From the NCBI RefSeq assembly GCF_019130065.1, contig NZ_JAHSPG010000002.1:434001-498000 (forward strand): a DNA stretch of 64,000 bases, written 5' to 3'. Below the pieces are notes generated by a model. The model did no database searches. It saw nothing but the letters and a program-made list of their open reading frames with translations, and was not told the DNA's origin. Below, piece after piece: positions 8,876 through 18,500 of this stretch. Within the stretch, counting starts at the first letter, position 1. Each line of letters starts with the position of its first letter. The position numbers were made by a program, and so were the translations under genes. The stretch is from Pinibacter aurantiacus. GTDB taxonomy: Bacteria > Bacteroidota > Bacteroidia > Chitinophagales > Chitinophagaceae.

Positions 8876-8936
8876 GATGAGGTTTGCTTCCCTGCTTATG
8901 CCTATTCAGGAATGGGAAACAAAGGCATGCTAGTAC

Positions 8937-9980
8937 CTATTTATAACTTTCCATTGTGTAGATGGAAAGCACTTCTGCATCGCTCAATGCTTTGTTATAA
9001 AAACGGATATCGTCCAGCGAACCTTTGAAATAAGATGGACCCCAGTAATAATTAGGATCGCTTGTATCTGTAAAACTGAATTTGTCTTTTGGCAATTGCT
9101 GGCCGATACACAGATTGATCGGAGTTGGCAATGTTATCGGCGTGCCTGTGATGGCAACGGTTCTTTTCAAATCACCATTCACGTAAAATTTCATGGAACC
9201 GTTTGTGTAAGACACTGCGGCTTGTGTCCAATCATCTTGAGGAACGGATGCAGGGTTGCTATCCACATCATTGATGCCATTGTCTTTACTCAATGTAAGA
9301 AACAAGAAGTTGTTGCTTTGCAACTGGAACTTAAATCCATTCCAGCGATCCAGTGACACCATGTAGTTGTCGCTGAATGTTTCACCACGCTTCACCCACA
9401 AACTAATGGTAAATGATTTTGGATTGAGCGATGCCTTGTAAGGTATTTCAATGTACGCGCCATTGTCAAACTTGTAAGCCATGTTTGCATTGCCATACCT
9501 GTCAGAAGTTAATTGTGGCAGCACTCCGCCATCAACGGGCGTTGCGCCGATGATGCCTGATTTAAGCATGCCATCGTTTCCATTACCGGAAGAGTCGCCT
9601 GCATTGCCGCTGAATTTCCAGTAGGCCATCAGGTTTTCTACAGATACATCTTGTATTTGCCTTGAGTAAAAAGCGGTCAATGATCTTTCAAAGTTTGCGA
9701 CAGAATTGTCTACCTGCTGTTGTGTGTAAGTGGTTCCGGTGCTTACTTGTTTTGCGAGATCAATTGTTTCGTTAAGATCTGCTTTGGAACCAACGGCATA
9801 TTGACCGGCTTGTTTACCTTCTACAGCGCTGTTGTAAACATTGGTGGCAGAATCGATCAGCTTGTTAAGTTCCGCTTTGTCTGCGTTGTAATTTGGTGTA
9901 CTGCTGTCATCTTTTTTACAAGCAGCAAAAACCGACAGCGCCATTATGGTAAGGATGAAATATTTTCTATTTGTTTTCAT
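8937..9980 (-). CDS. LamG/concanavalin-like lipoprotein, probable glycan-binding protein
   Basis: 347 residues from the ATG at 9980, which opens a lipoprotein signal ending in SVFAAC (Cys21) followed by KKDD, an acidic-lysine stretch common in surface-exposed lipoproteins of this phylum. Residues about 30-110 form a helical FIVAR-like segment (KAELNKLIDSATNVYNSA, TYTQQQVDNSVANFE). Residues about 120-345 are a LamG-type jelly roll: LMAYWKFSGNAGDSSGNGND, FTISLWVKRG, WTQAAVSYTNGSMKFYVNG, GSLDDIRFYNKALSDAEV. It follows susD in the same direction, the place of SusE/SusF-like surface glycan-binding proteins, so that role is likely. No catalytic motif is seen. Confidence 0.8.
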   Translation of the reverse strand: MKTNRKYFILTIMALSVFAACKKDDSSTPNYNADKAELNKLIDSATNVYNSAVEGKQAGQYAVGSKADLNETIDLAKQVSTGTTYTQQQVDNSVANFERSLTAFYSRQIQDVSVENLMAYWKFSGNAGDSSGNGNDGMLKSGIIGATPVDGGVLPQLTSDRYGNANMAYKFDNGAYIEIPYKASLNPKSFTISLWVKRGETFSDNYMVSLDRWNGFKFQLQSNNFLFLTLSKDNGINDVDSNPASVPQDDWTQAAVSYTNGSMKFYVNGDLKRTVAITGTPITLPTPINLCIGQQLPKDKFSFTDTSDPNYYWGPSYFKGSLDDIRFYNKALSDAEVLSIYTMESYK

Positions 9981-10097
9981 CTGTTTATTTTTTATTTGAT
10001 TTTGGTCAGATGGAATTCGCATTAAATAACATGCCTTTCGTATGGCAAATTGTTTTGACGCTCATTTCATAATAGACATTTTTGACAGTAACCGTTG

Positions 10098-11600
10098 TTA
10101 CAATTTCTTATTGGTATCTCTTTCGCTTTGAGGGATCGGGAAGAATTTATCCTGATCGTAATTGAATGCAGGCTTGTCGCTTAATGCGCTGTTTGCATAG
10201 GCCGAACCATATCTTATTACATCGAAATAGCGATGGAACTCAAGCGCCAGTTCTGATCTTCGTTCCTTGCGAATGATGTCTCTCAATTGACCTTGATCTG
10301 TTACTACAACATCAGGCAGAAGTCCGTCTGGAACTGTTCCAAAGTCAGGCAGTGTGTTGTCATACAAATAGCTTTCCCTTGCCCTTTTTCTTACCATATT
10401 CAAAGGAGCCAATGCTTGTGCGCCAAGACCTTGCTCATTGAGCGCTTCGGCTTGTATGAGCAGCACATCGCTGAAACGGATAGCTTCATAGTTCAGGTTG
10501 CCATCGCCTTTTATGGTCGCGGGAATTTCACTCAATGGCTGAATTTGTTTCTTACTCATGTAGCCGGTTGTGCTCCATGATGAATCATAATCTACATCGT
10601 AATATGGATGGCCAAATCTTGCAATGGTGTAATCTAAACGCGGGTCAACAACACCGCCTGTAGTTTTTTCAAAATTGTCTACAAGACTTTGTGTAGGATT
10701 GAAGAAACCATAGCCATTCAAGGAACCTCTTGGTGCAAACCATTGGTTCAAATTGTTTCCAAGGAATGATTGCGAAGACGCTGTTTGGTGCCAAACGGAA
10801 AACACCGCTTCTGTATTCAGCTTTTTGTTTTGATTAAAATTGTCTGTAAACAAATTTGTTAAGCTGTAAATATTCAGGTCGCGAACAGACTGCGCTGTAG
10901 AAGAAGCCTGTTGCCATTTTTGTTCAAACAAATACACTTTGGCAAGCAACGCAAGCGCTGCGCCTTTTGTGGGTCTGCCGTTATTGGCCGCATCCCAAGC
11001 TAAAGGCAATTTGCCCGAGGCGTCTGTAAGATCAGCTTCTATTTGTGCATAAACATCTGCCTGGGGCGCTGCGGGTTGTTGTGTTTCTTCAACGGTTTCT
11101 ACTTTAAGATGCAGCGGAATATTTCCGTAGCAACTGGTTAATAGAAAATAGTAATAAGCGCGAAGAAATTTCGCCTGGCCCGTAACAGATTTTTTTACAG
11201 AATCAGATACCATGGTGTTAACATCCGGCACGCCGCTTAGTGCTACGTTGCATTTGAAAATGCCGTCATAATATCTTCTCCAAACTGCTTCTACGGCTGA
11301 GTTCGAAGGAAGAATATTGAAATTGTCAACGTTGTCGAAATCTGCCTGGTCGCCGGGAAGGCCACCCTTCACAGCATCATCGGAAGCAACGTCGCCCAGC
11401 ACCCAAATGGCATTGGAGCCGCCATCCGTGAACAGCAATGCAGGATAAGCATCGTTAACAGCTAAATTGGCATTGACATCTGAGTTGAAAAATTTGTCCG
11501 CCTCATATGCGCCCTGCACCGGCTGGTCGAGCATTTTTTTGCAACCAACGCCAGTTACCGAAGCAAAGAGAATGGATGAATATATAAGAATGCGTTTCAT
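10098..11600 (-). CDS. SusD/RagB-family nutrient-binding outer-membrane lipoprotein
   Basis: 500 residues. Signal MKRILIYSSILFASVTGVGC with lipobox Cys20. The mature protein shows the SusD pattern: an N-terminal segment (LDQPVQGAYEADKFFNSD), a helical TPR-like part (VTGQAKFLRAYYYFLLTSCYGNIPL), and the C-terminal signature LNMVRKRARE...LRDIIRKERRSELALEFHRYFDVIRYG, ending FFPIPQSERDTN. SusD closes the SusC barrel as a lid and binds the glycan at the cell surface. susC ends 76 bases upstream in the same operon. Confidence 0.95.
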   Translation of the reverse strand: MKRILIYSSILFASVTGVGCKKMLDQPVQGAYEADKFFNSDVNANLAVNDAYPALLFTDGGSNAIWVLGDVASDDAVKGGLPGDQADFDNVDNFNILPSNSAVEAVWRRYYDGIFKCNVALSGVPDVNTMVSDSVKKSVTGQAKFLRAYYYFLLTSCYGNIPLHLKVETVEETQQPAAPQADVYAQIEADLTDASGKLPLAWDAANNGRPTKGAALALLAKVYLFEQKWQQASSTAQSVRDLNIYSLTNLFTDNFNQNKKLNTEAVFSVWHQTASSQSFLGNNLNQWFAPRGSLNGYGFFNPTQSLVDNFEKTTGGVVDPRLDYTIARFGHPYYDVDYDSSWSTTGYMSKKQIQPLSEIPATIKGDGNLNYEAIRFSDVLLIQAEALNEQGLGAQALAPLNMVRKRARESYLYDNTLPDFGTVPDGLLPDVVVTDQGQLRDIIRKERRSELALEFHRYFDVIRYGSAYANSALSDKPAFNYDQDKFFPIPQSERDTNKKL

Positions 11601-11676
11601 GATTTTTTCTTTTTAGTTATTCGGTTAGATCCTATTCACACTCGTTTTTGAATTTTTAATTTTGAGTTTTTACTTG

Positions 11677-14600
11677 TTAAAAATTCGCGTTGATTCCAAA
11701 AGAGAATGTTCTCGCTGCCGGATATGTACCCCAATCTATGCCCACGGCTTTTACGCCATCTCCCGCACCATTGTCGCTGATGTACATTTCAGGATCAAGC
11801 CCTGTATATTTTGTAATGGTGAAAAGGTTTTGCGCACTTACATATACTCGCATTGAAGACAGACTGATTTTGCCCATCCAGCTTCCTTTGAAGTTGTAGC
11901 CTAGCTGTACGTTTTTCAAACGCAGGTAAGAACCGTCTTCGAGGAAACGTGTAGAAGGACGTTTGTTGTTTGTTGCTCCTTCCCATGATAAACGTGGAAA
12001 CTCGTTGCTGGTGCCTTCTCCGTGCCATGCATTGCTATACATGCGTTCTGTAATGTTGAACGGACGGTAGAAGCCTTCGATATCTGTAAGCACCTGGTTG
12101 TAAATTTTATTGCCACTCACTCCCTGGAAGAATATGGAAAGATCGAATGCTTTGTATTGGAAATTAGCGGTGAAGCCGTAGGTTACTTTTGGAATCGGGT
12201 TCCCTACAAAGGTTCTGTCGTTATCATCAATTACACCGTCGGGTTTTCCTTCAGAGCCGCTAATGTCTTTAAACTTAACATCACCCGGTTTGATATTTTG
12301 TCCCTGGTATGCATGAGTGAAGACATCCAGATCGTTTTGGAAAATACCATCTGTTTGCAACAAATAGAATGCGCCAATTGGATGTCCCTGTGCGGTTAAA
12401 GTAGCAAAGATGTTGTTGTCGATACGACCCGCCGCAATTGGTTGCCCGTCTGCAAGAGAAACGACTTTATTATGCAGAAACGCTACGTTACCGCTCAATT
12501 GCATGTGCCAATCCTTGCCAAAGTCTGTGTTGTAAGATGCTTCTACTTCCACGCCCTGGTTTTGCACTTTACCAGCATTCACATATGGATTGCCCGCACC
12601 GCCTGAGCTTGGTGGTGTTGGGTATGGAATCAACATGTTGGACGTATTCTTCACGAAGTAGTCAACAGTTACGTTCAACCTGTTTTTTAAGAAGCCCATG
12701 TCAAGGCCAATATCCGTTTGTGTGCTTGTTTCCCATTTTACATTAGGATTGCCTTTTTGTGTAATGCTGTAGCCCTGTGTTGCCGTGCCATTGAAAGGAT
12801 AGAATGCATCTGCGCCGATGACAGAAACATAAGCGTGATTGCTGATTTCCTGGTTACCATTTTGGCCAACACCAGCTCTTAATTTCAAGAGCGAGAAGAT
12901 GTCCTGGTTATCCATGAATTTTTCCTTGTCTATTCTCCATGCCACACTACCGGAGAAGAAGTTGCCGTAACGATTGTCTTCTGCTAAACGTGAGGAACCA
13001 TCGCGTCTTGCATTAAAGGTTGCAAAGTAGCGGCCATCATAATCGTAGTTAACTCTGCCGAACAAAGAGAAGAGCGCCCAGTTATCCTGGTTACCTCCAT
13101 TTGTTATTCTACCTAAACCGTTGTCCAAATATTGGAACTGCGAACTCTGATCGGTATAGTTTGTACGTGAAGCGGACATTTGATTGATCCTATCCTGGAT
13201 CGCTTCTGTACCAAGCAATACCGTCAGATTGTGCTTTTCAGAAAATGTGGTGTTGTAAGTAAGGGTGTTCGTCCAGTTATAATTGAAATCTTTTGCTGTC
13301 GATTGTGCGAGACTGTTAGGAGAGTTGATATGCCTGTCAACGCCCCATGTGGGGAAGAACTGTTTATAATCTGTGTTGATGAAGTTCATGCCGAAGTCAG
13401 TTTTCAACTTCAGATTTTTAAGAATGGCTGCTTCTACGTAAACATCACCCAGCAAAGAATAGGTATAAAAATTTCTATCGGTGTTTGCTGCCAGACCTAC
13501 TGGATTCAAGCCATCGCCGAACCATTCAGGATGCGTTGGTAAGTCAACATAATCGCCGTTGCTATTGTAAACGGGAGTTGCCGGTGTTCTGAACAAAGCA
13601 TAACGTACAACACTTGGGCCGGGGTTGCCAGCGCCAAAACCATCACCGGAACTACCTACTTGTCGTGTGTTTCCGTACGAGAAATTCACGTTGGTTCCCA
13701 TGCTGAAGATCTTCGAGATTTTTGTGGTGAGAGCCGTGCGAAGATTCACACGCTCAAAACCTGAGTTCATGATCAAACCATCCTGCTTGAAGTAGTTGGC
13801 CGATACGATGTAGGTTGAAGTTTCGTTACCACCGCTCACAGCGATTTGTGAGTTGGTGATCAGCGCTGGTTTCAGCACTTCTTTCAGCCAGTTTACATCC
13901 GGCAGGGTATCGATCATGCCGGTTGGAATGAGCGTGCGTTTATTCGTCGCACTATCGGCAATGGCAGCGTTATTGTAAGCGGTAATGTATTGCTGCGTAT
14001 TTGCCATTTTAATAAGATCAGCAGGCTTCTGTACACCTACATAGCTATTTATATTTACTCTCGGCCTGCCGGATTTTCCTTTGCGGGTAGTGATGATAAT
14101 AACACCGTTTGAGGCACGTGCACCGTAGATGGCTGCAGAGGCTGCATCTTTCAAAACGCTGATGCTTTCAATATCGTTTGGTGAAATTTCATTGATGCCA
14201 TCTTTCGTTGGAATACCATCAATTATATACAGGGGATCGTTGTTGTTAATGGTTCCCACACCGCGAATGCGCATTGCGATAGGGCCGCCTGGCGCGCCCG
14301 TAGATTGTGTCACAGAAACACCCGCAGCTTTACCCTGCAAGATCTGATCCACCCCGCCAACGGGTATGTTTGCAACATCTTTATTATTGATCACAGATAC
14401 AGCGCCCGTAATGTCCCTTTTTCTTTGGCTGGTGTAACCAACCACTACAACCTGATCAAGATTAGTATTGCCTGCCGCTGCAAGTGAGATGTTTAGTATG
14501 GTGTTATTTCCAACTGCTCTTTCCAATCGCTCATAGCCTACAAACGTAAAGACCAGTATATCACTGCTGTTGGCCCTGATCGTGTACACACCACTCGCAT

Positions 14601-14847
14601 TGCTGGAGGTGGCTATTGTTGTGCCTTTGACCGTAACCGTGGCACCGGCCAACGGCGCATTGTCCGGCCCCGTAATAACACCGGTTACAGGCATTCTCTC
14701 GGTGTTTTGGGCAAATAAAACGGCGGGGAAAAAGAAGAGTGTCAATAAGAAGGAAAATAAAATTGTACCATGAGTTTGTCGAAAATGTTCCAGGAACAAC
14801 CGCTTGTCCTGTGAACTACTTGAAAAGCAGCTTTTCAGTTTTTTCAT
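11677..14847 (-). CDS. SusC/RagA-family TonB-dependent outer-membrane transporter
   Basis: 1056 residues from the ATG at 14847 (MKKLKSC...), preferred over an ATG 15 codons upstream because it begins the signal peptide. Order of domains: signal and a hydrophobic stretch ending LFAQ, a carboxypeptidase-D regulatory domain (VTGVITGPDNAPLAGATVTVKG, through FTFVGYERL), a TonB-box-like LDQVVVVGYTSQ, the plug (GAVSVINNKDVANIP, MRIRGVGTINNNDPLYIIDGIP), then a 22-strand barrel ending in RTFSFGINANF. It imports oligosaccharides across the outer membrane using TonB-ExbBD energy, together with the SusD-like protein. No FecR or STN domain is present, so control is more likely by the hybrid two-component protein just upstream than by an anti-sigma factor. 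Confidence 0.95.
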   Translation of the reverse strand: MKKLKSCFSSSSQDKRLFLEHFRQTHGTILFSFLLTLFFFPAVLFAQNTERMPVTGVITGPDNAPLAGATVTVKGTTIATSSNASGVYTIRANSSDILVFTFVGYERLERAVGNNTILNISLAAAGNTNLDQVVVVGYTSQRKRDITGAVSVINNKDVANIPVGGVDQILQGKAAGVSVTQSTGAPGGPIAMRIRGVGTINNNDPLYIIDGIPTKDGINEISPNDIESISVLKDAASAAIYGARASNGVIIITTRKGKSGRPRVNINSYVGVQKPADLIKMANTQQYITAYNNAAIADSATNKRTLIPTGMIDTLPDVNWLKEVLKPALITNSQIAVSGGNETSTYIVSANYFKQDGLIMNSGFERVNLRTALTTKISKIFSMGTNVNFSYGNTRQVGSSGDGFGAGNPGPSVVRYALFRTPATPVYNSNGDYVDLPTHPEWFGDGLNPVGLAANTDRNFYTYSLLGDVYVEAAILKNLKLKTDFGMNFINTDYKQFFPTWGVDRHINSPNSLAQSTAKDFNYNWTNTLTYNTTFSEKHNLTVLLGTEAIQDRINQMSASRTNYTDQSSQFQYLDNGLGRITNGGNQDNWALFSLFGRVNYDYDGRYFATFNARRDGSSRLAEDNRYGNFFSGSVAWRIDKEKFMDNQDIFSLLKLRAGVGQNGNQEISNHAYVSVIGADAFYPFNGTATQGYSITQKGNPNVKWETSTQTDIGLDMGFLKNRLNVTVDYFVKNTSNMLIPYPTPPSSGGAGNPYVNAGKVQNQGVEVEASYNTDFGKDWHMQLSGNVAFLHNKVVSLADGQPIAAGRIDNNIFATLTAQGHPIGAFYLLQTDGIFQNDLDVFTHAYQGQNIKPGDVKFKDISGSEGKPDGVIDDNDRTFVGNPIPKVTYGFTANFQYKAFDLSIFFQGVSGNKIYNQVLTDIEGFYRPFNITERMYSNAWHGEGTSNEFPRLSWEGATNNKRPSTRFLEDGSYLRLKNVQLGYNFKGSWMGKISLSSMRVYVSAQNLFTITKYTGLDPEMYISDNGAGDGVKAVGIDWGTYPAARTFSFGINANF

Positions 14848-15500
14848 AATGGGAAGTTTAAAATAATAGTCAATTACAGTATCATAAGCCACAGGTTACC
14901 GCGCAGAAAAATGCAATCAAAAAGTTGATTTTTACAGGTTGGTATTGATGAAATACCAGTAATAAAAAAATTGGACAAATTGTTTTAGGAATGACCTGGA
15001 AGAAAGAAATGGATCAATTGAATGAATACAGATAATCCTGGTTGCTTTTTCATACGTGCAAGTTTTATAAGGATGAATAAAATCTCATACCCGGCTCGTG
15101 TAACAAAATAAACGCAATCAAATGATGCGGTTTTTGTAACGCTAATGTAAATTCATTCATATCCCGGGCACTGTACTATAGTCCCAAAAAACTGTACAAG
15201 CAGGAAGATTGTTGGAGGGCGTACAGTTGTTTTGATTGATAATCAGGTTGATTGGCATGTAATTGAAAATTGAAAATGATGTGTGGAGCGAATGCAATCC
15301 GTCAGCTTCTCGCTCTCCGAAGCTTTTAGCTTCGGAGTTGTATTCTATCGCCTCTGGCGATAACAATGTTGCCTGAGGCAACAGAATAATGCTGCGAGGC
15401 TACAAGCCCCGCAGAGCTGCAGGTGTTGCGTTAAGCATTCGGCTTTAAGCGTTGAGCGAACCCTCAGTTATTCAGTTACTCAGTTATTCAGTCATTGCCC
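14848..15500. other. 653-base gap: susC upstream region and repeats, no gene
   Basis: Holds the presumed susC promoter (no convincing TAnnTTTG found), a GGTATT/AATACC stem near 14940, and from 15300 to 15490 several repeats: a run of hairpins (separate entry), a GCGTTAAGC/TTAAGCGTT pair near 15426-15450, and a CAGTTATTCAGTTACTCAG direct repeat at about 15464-15493. A 74-codon open frame at 15157-15381 runs through the hairpins and is not credible. Confidence 0.6.
15315..15414. repeat. Row of four hairpins with different sequences
   Basis: Four adjacent stems with no common sequence: CTCCGAAGC/GCTTCGGAG (15315-15337, 9 bp), TATCGCC-tct-GGCGATA (15346-15362), TGTTGCCT-g-AGGCAACA (15367-15383) and CTGCG-a-GGC/GCC-c-CGCAG (about 15392-15414). 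The spacers share ATTCTAT or AGAATAAT. It has the same design as the CCTACGG cluster at 6221-6362. It lies between the 3' end of the regulator gene and susC. Confidence 0.7.
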
Positions 15501-18500
15501 TCAGCCTCCAATATTTGTCTGCGACACTCTATACTCATTCGGGGAGCATTGATATAATTTTTTGAACTCGCGGAAAAAATAGGATTGGTTATTGAAACCT
15601 GTCTTGTAGAAAATTTCCGACACGGTAAGTTGGGTGGTGGTTAAAAGTCGTGCTGCTTCTTTCAGGCGGATATGTCTGATGAACTCGGCAGGCGTCATGT
15701 TCGATAGCGCTTTTATTTTCCGGTAGAAATTCATTTTGCTCATGCACATATGTTTTTCCAATTCCTCGCCCCCCAGTTTTTCGTCGTCGATGTTTTCTTC
15801 AATAAAGCGGACAAGATTTTTGAGAAAGGTTTTGTCTTCGTCCGCAATTTCTTCCTCCTCGATCTCGTAATATATATTGTCCTTCTTAAAAATGTCGTGC
15901 ATTCGTTTTCTATACTCCAGCAATTTGCGGATGCGCACCAGCAAATATTCCGTATGAAATGGCTTGGCTATGTAAGCATCGGCGCCCGCTTCGTAGCCTT
16001 CTGTTTTATGTTCTATAGTCCCTCTTGCAGATAACAATATAAATGGTATGTGGCAGGTTGCAGGCGTTTCTTTGATTTTTTCGCAGAACTCGAGGCCGTT
16101 CATGTCCGGCATCATCACATCGCTGATGATACAGTCCGGCTGTGTTTGTTTCATAAATTCCAATGCCTCCGTGCCGTTCTCTGCTTCGTACACAATATAT
16201 AGGTGGCCGATGACTTCTCTGATCAATGAACGAATCGGCATTTCGTCGTCCACAATCAAAACCGACTGTTTGTTATCATTTTCAATGTGATCCAGCGTAG
16301 CCATTTTATTGTTAGCGACCGCAGGTTGCGTTTTTTCTTCTGCGGAGGAAATAATGGATCGCAATAAGTAAGACGGCGCCAGGCTCGTTGATTCCGTTTC
16401 AATAATGGAAGCAGCATCTACCGTTTCAGGCAATGGCAAACTAAGGCAAAACTTCACATAGTTATTTTCACTGCTTACCGTAATGGAGCCGTCCAGTAAT
16501 TCAGCAAGTTGTCTTGTAAAAGCCAGCCCGATTCCTGAACTGAACTTTTCCTGCGAAGAGGTGCCCGATGTAAAAAAGCGATGAAAAACTTTATCCAGCT
16601 GATCTGCGGGAATGTGGCAACCCGTGTTGGTGATGGTTACATTAAGTGTTTTGCTTGTTGCGTTTTGTTGAATGTCGACATCCACTTCTTCATTTCTCGG
16701 AGAATGCTTGAATGCGTTCGATAAAAGGTTGAACAACATTTTTTCCAGCTTGTCCTTGTCAACCCAGCCCTGAATGTTTTCGTCGATCGCCATGTTGTAC
16801 TTCATGGCTTTCTGTTTGGCAATGGGTATAAACAGGGAGGTAATGTTTTTGGTAAAAGAAGAAATGTCAAGGAATACAAATTGTTTTTTCAGGAAACCAT
16901 TTTCAGCTTTTCTAAAATCCATCAATTGTTGAACAAGATAAGTAAGCCTTGACGCCTGCTGATGCAATAATGATTTGAAATAAGGATCGTCTTTCTGCTG
17001 GATGTTTTGCTCCGAAGCACCAACAATCAACGTGAGTGGCGTTTGCAATTCATGAGCGATGTTGGTAAAGAAGCTCATTTTCTCATTGTGAATTTCCTCT
17101 TCCTTTGTACGAAGTGCATGCTCCATTTGCAATTGCATCCTCATTTTGAACTGGCTGCGTTTGTACAAACCAAAAATGATTGCGCCGGAAGAAATCAGCA
17201 ACGCATACAAGGCGAATGCCGGCCAGGTAAGCCAGAAATATTGTTTGATGGTAAGTGGAAACAGAACTGTTTCATTTGTCCATACGCCATCGCCATTCGA
17301 CCATTTTACTTTGAAAGTGTATTTGCCCGGAGTAATATTGCTGTAAGAAATTTTTCCATCGCTGCCTGAGTAGTGCCATTTTTTATCGTAGCCTTCCAGG
17401 TAATAAGCGTACTCACATTTTTCTGCATTCGAAAAACTAAGGGCTCGTAACTGTAATTCAAAAAAGTTTTCACGGCGACTCAAAGTGTATTGCAAACTGG
17501 AATTTTCATTTGGTTTCAATACATACAGCCCCGTTTCATCTGTTGCTTTGCTTCCCGGTTGCAGCCCTGTTATCAACAGGTTGGGAAAGCTGGTATTCAA
17601 TTGTATTTTGTTGGGTTCAAAATAATTGAAGCCAAATATGCCGCCGAAAAACAAAACGCCATTCGCGTCTTTCCAAACCGCACCATCGCAAAACTCATTG
17701 CTTTGTAAACCATCCTTCTGTTGAAATTGAGATATGGCAAGCGTTTCCGGATTTATTTTTACAAGTCCCTTGTTGGTACTTATCCAAATGTGTTGATCAT
17801 TGTCTTCTGTAATTGCGTGAATGGTATTGTTGGGTAAACCATCTGCCGTTGTGATCTTGGTGAAATAAGGTTGAGGTGAATTGATATTGCTTTCATTGAT
17901 CCAGTTAAGTCCATAACTCGTGCCGATCCAAACCCTGTTGTGCTGGTCTTTGTAAAGTGCCAGAACATCATTGTGCGAAAGACTTCCCTCATAAGAGAAG
18001 GCTTTAAAAATGCGAAAAGTTTTTTCTTTTTTATCAAACAAATTCAGCCCACCATAACGGCAACCTATCCAAAGTTTGTTTTCCGATCCATGTTCCAGCG
18101 CATATATAATATCGTTAGCCGGGCCCTTTGATGTGCCATCAAAAACATATTGCTCAAAATGTTTCACGGCAATTTTTTCATTCTGTCTTTGCAGTGAAAT
18201 ATGAATCAAGCCGTAGCCGCTTGTGCCCAGCCACACAGAAGAATCCTCATCCTGCAATATGGCGTATACAGAAGCAAACGATGGAAGCTCATCGCTTCCC
18301 GCAATATCATCCCATTTAATCAAAACCTTCCGCGAAGGATCATACACGCTGATTCCTTTTGCATCTGTGCCGATGTAAATGAGATTGTCAATTCCTTTGA
18401 ATAAGGCAAATACATTGTTGTTGTCAAGCTCTCCCGCAAAGGGTTTTTCAGGAGCAATATCCTGAGAGGTGGAGGAGGCGTTGAATTTAGGCAGGCTGAT

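Noticed and set aside
15157-15381. 74-codon minus-strand frame upstream of susC
   Set aside because: It runs through the hairpin row at 15315-15381 and has no domain or ribosome-binding signal.
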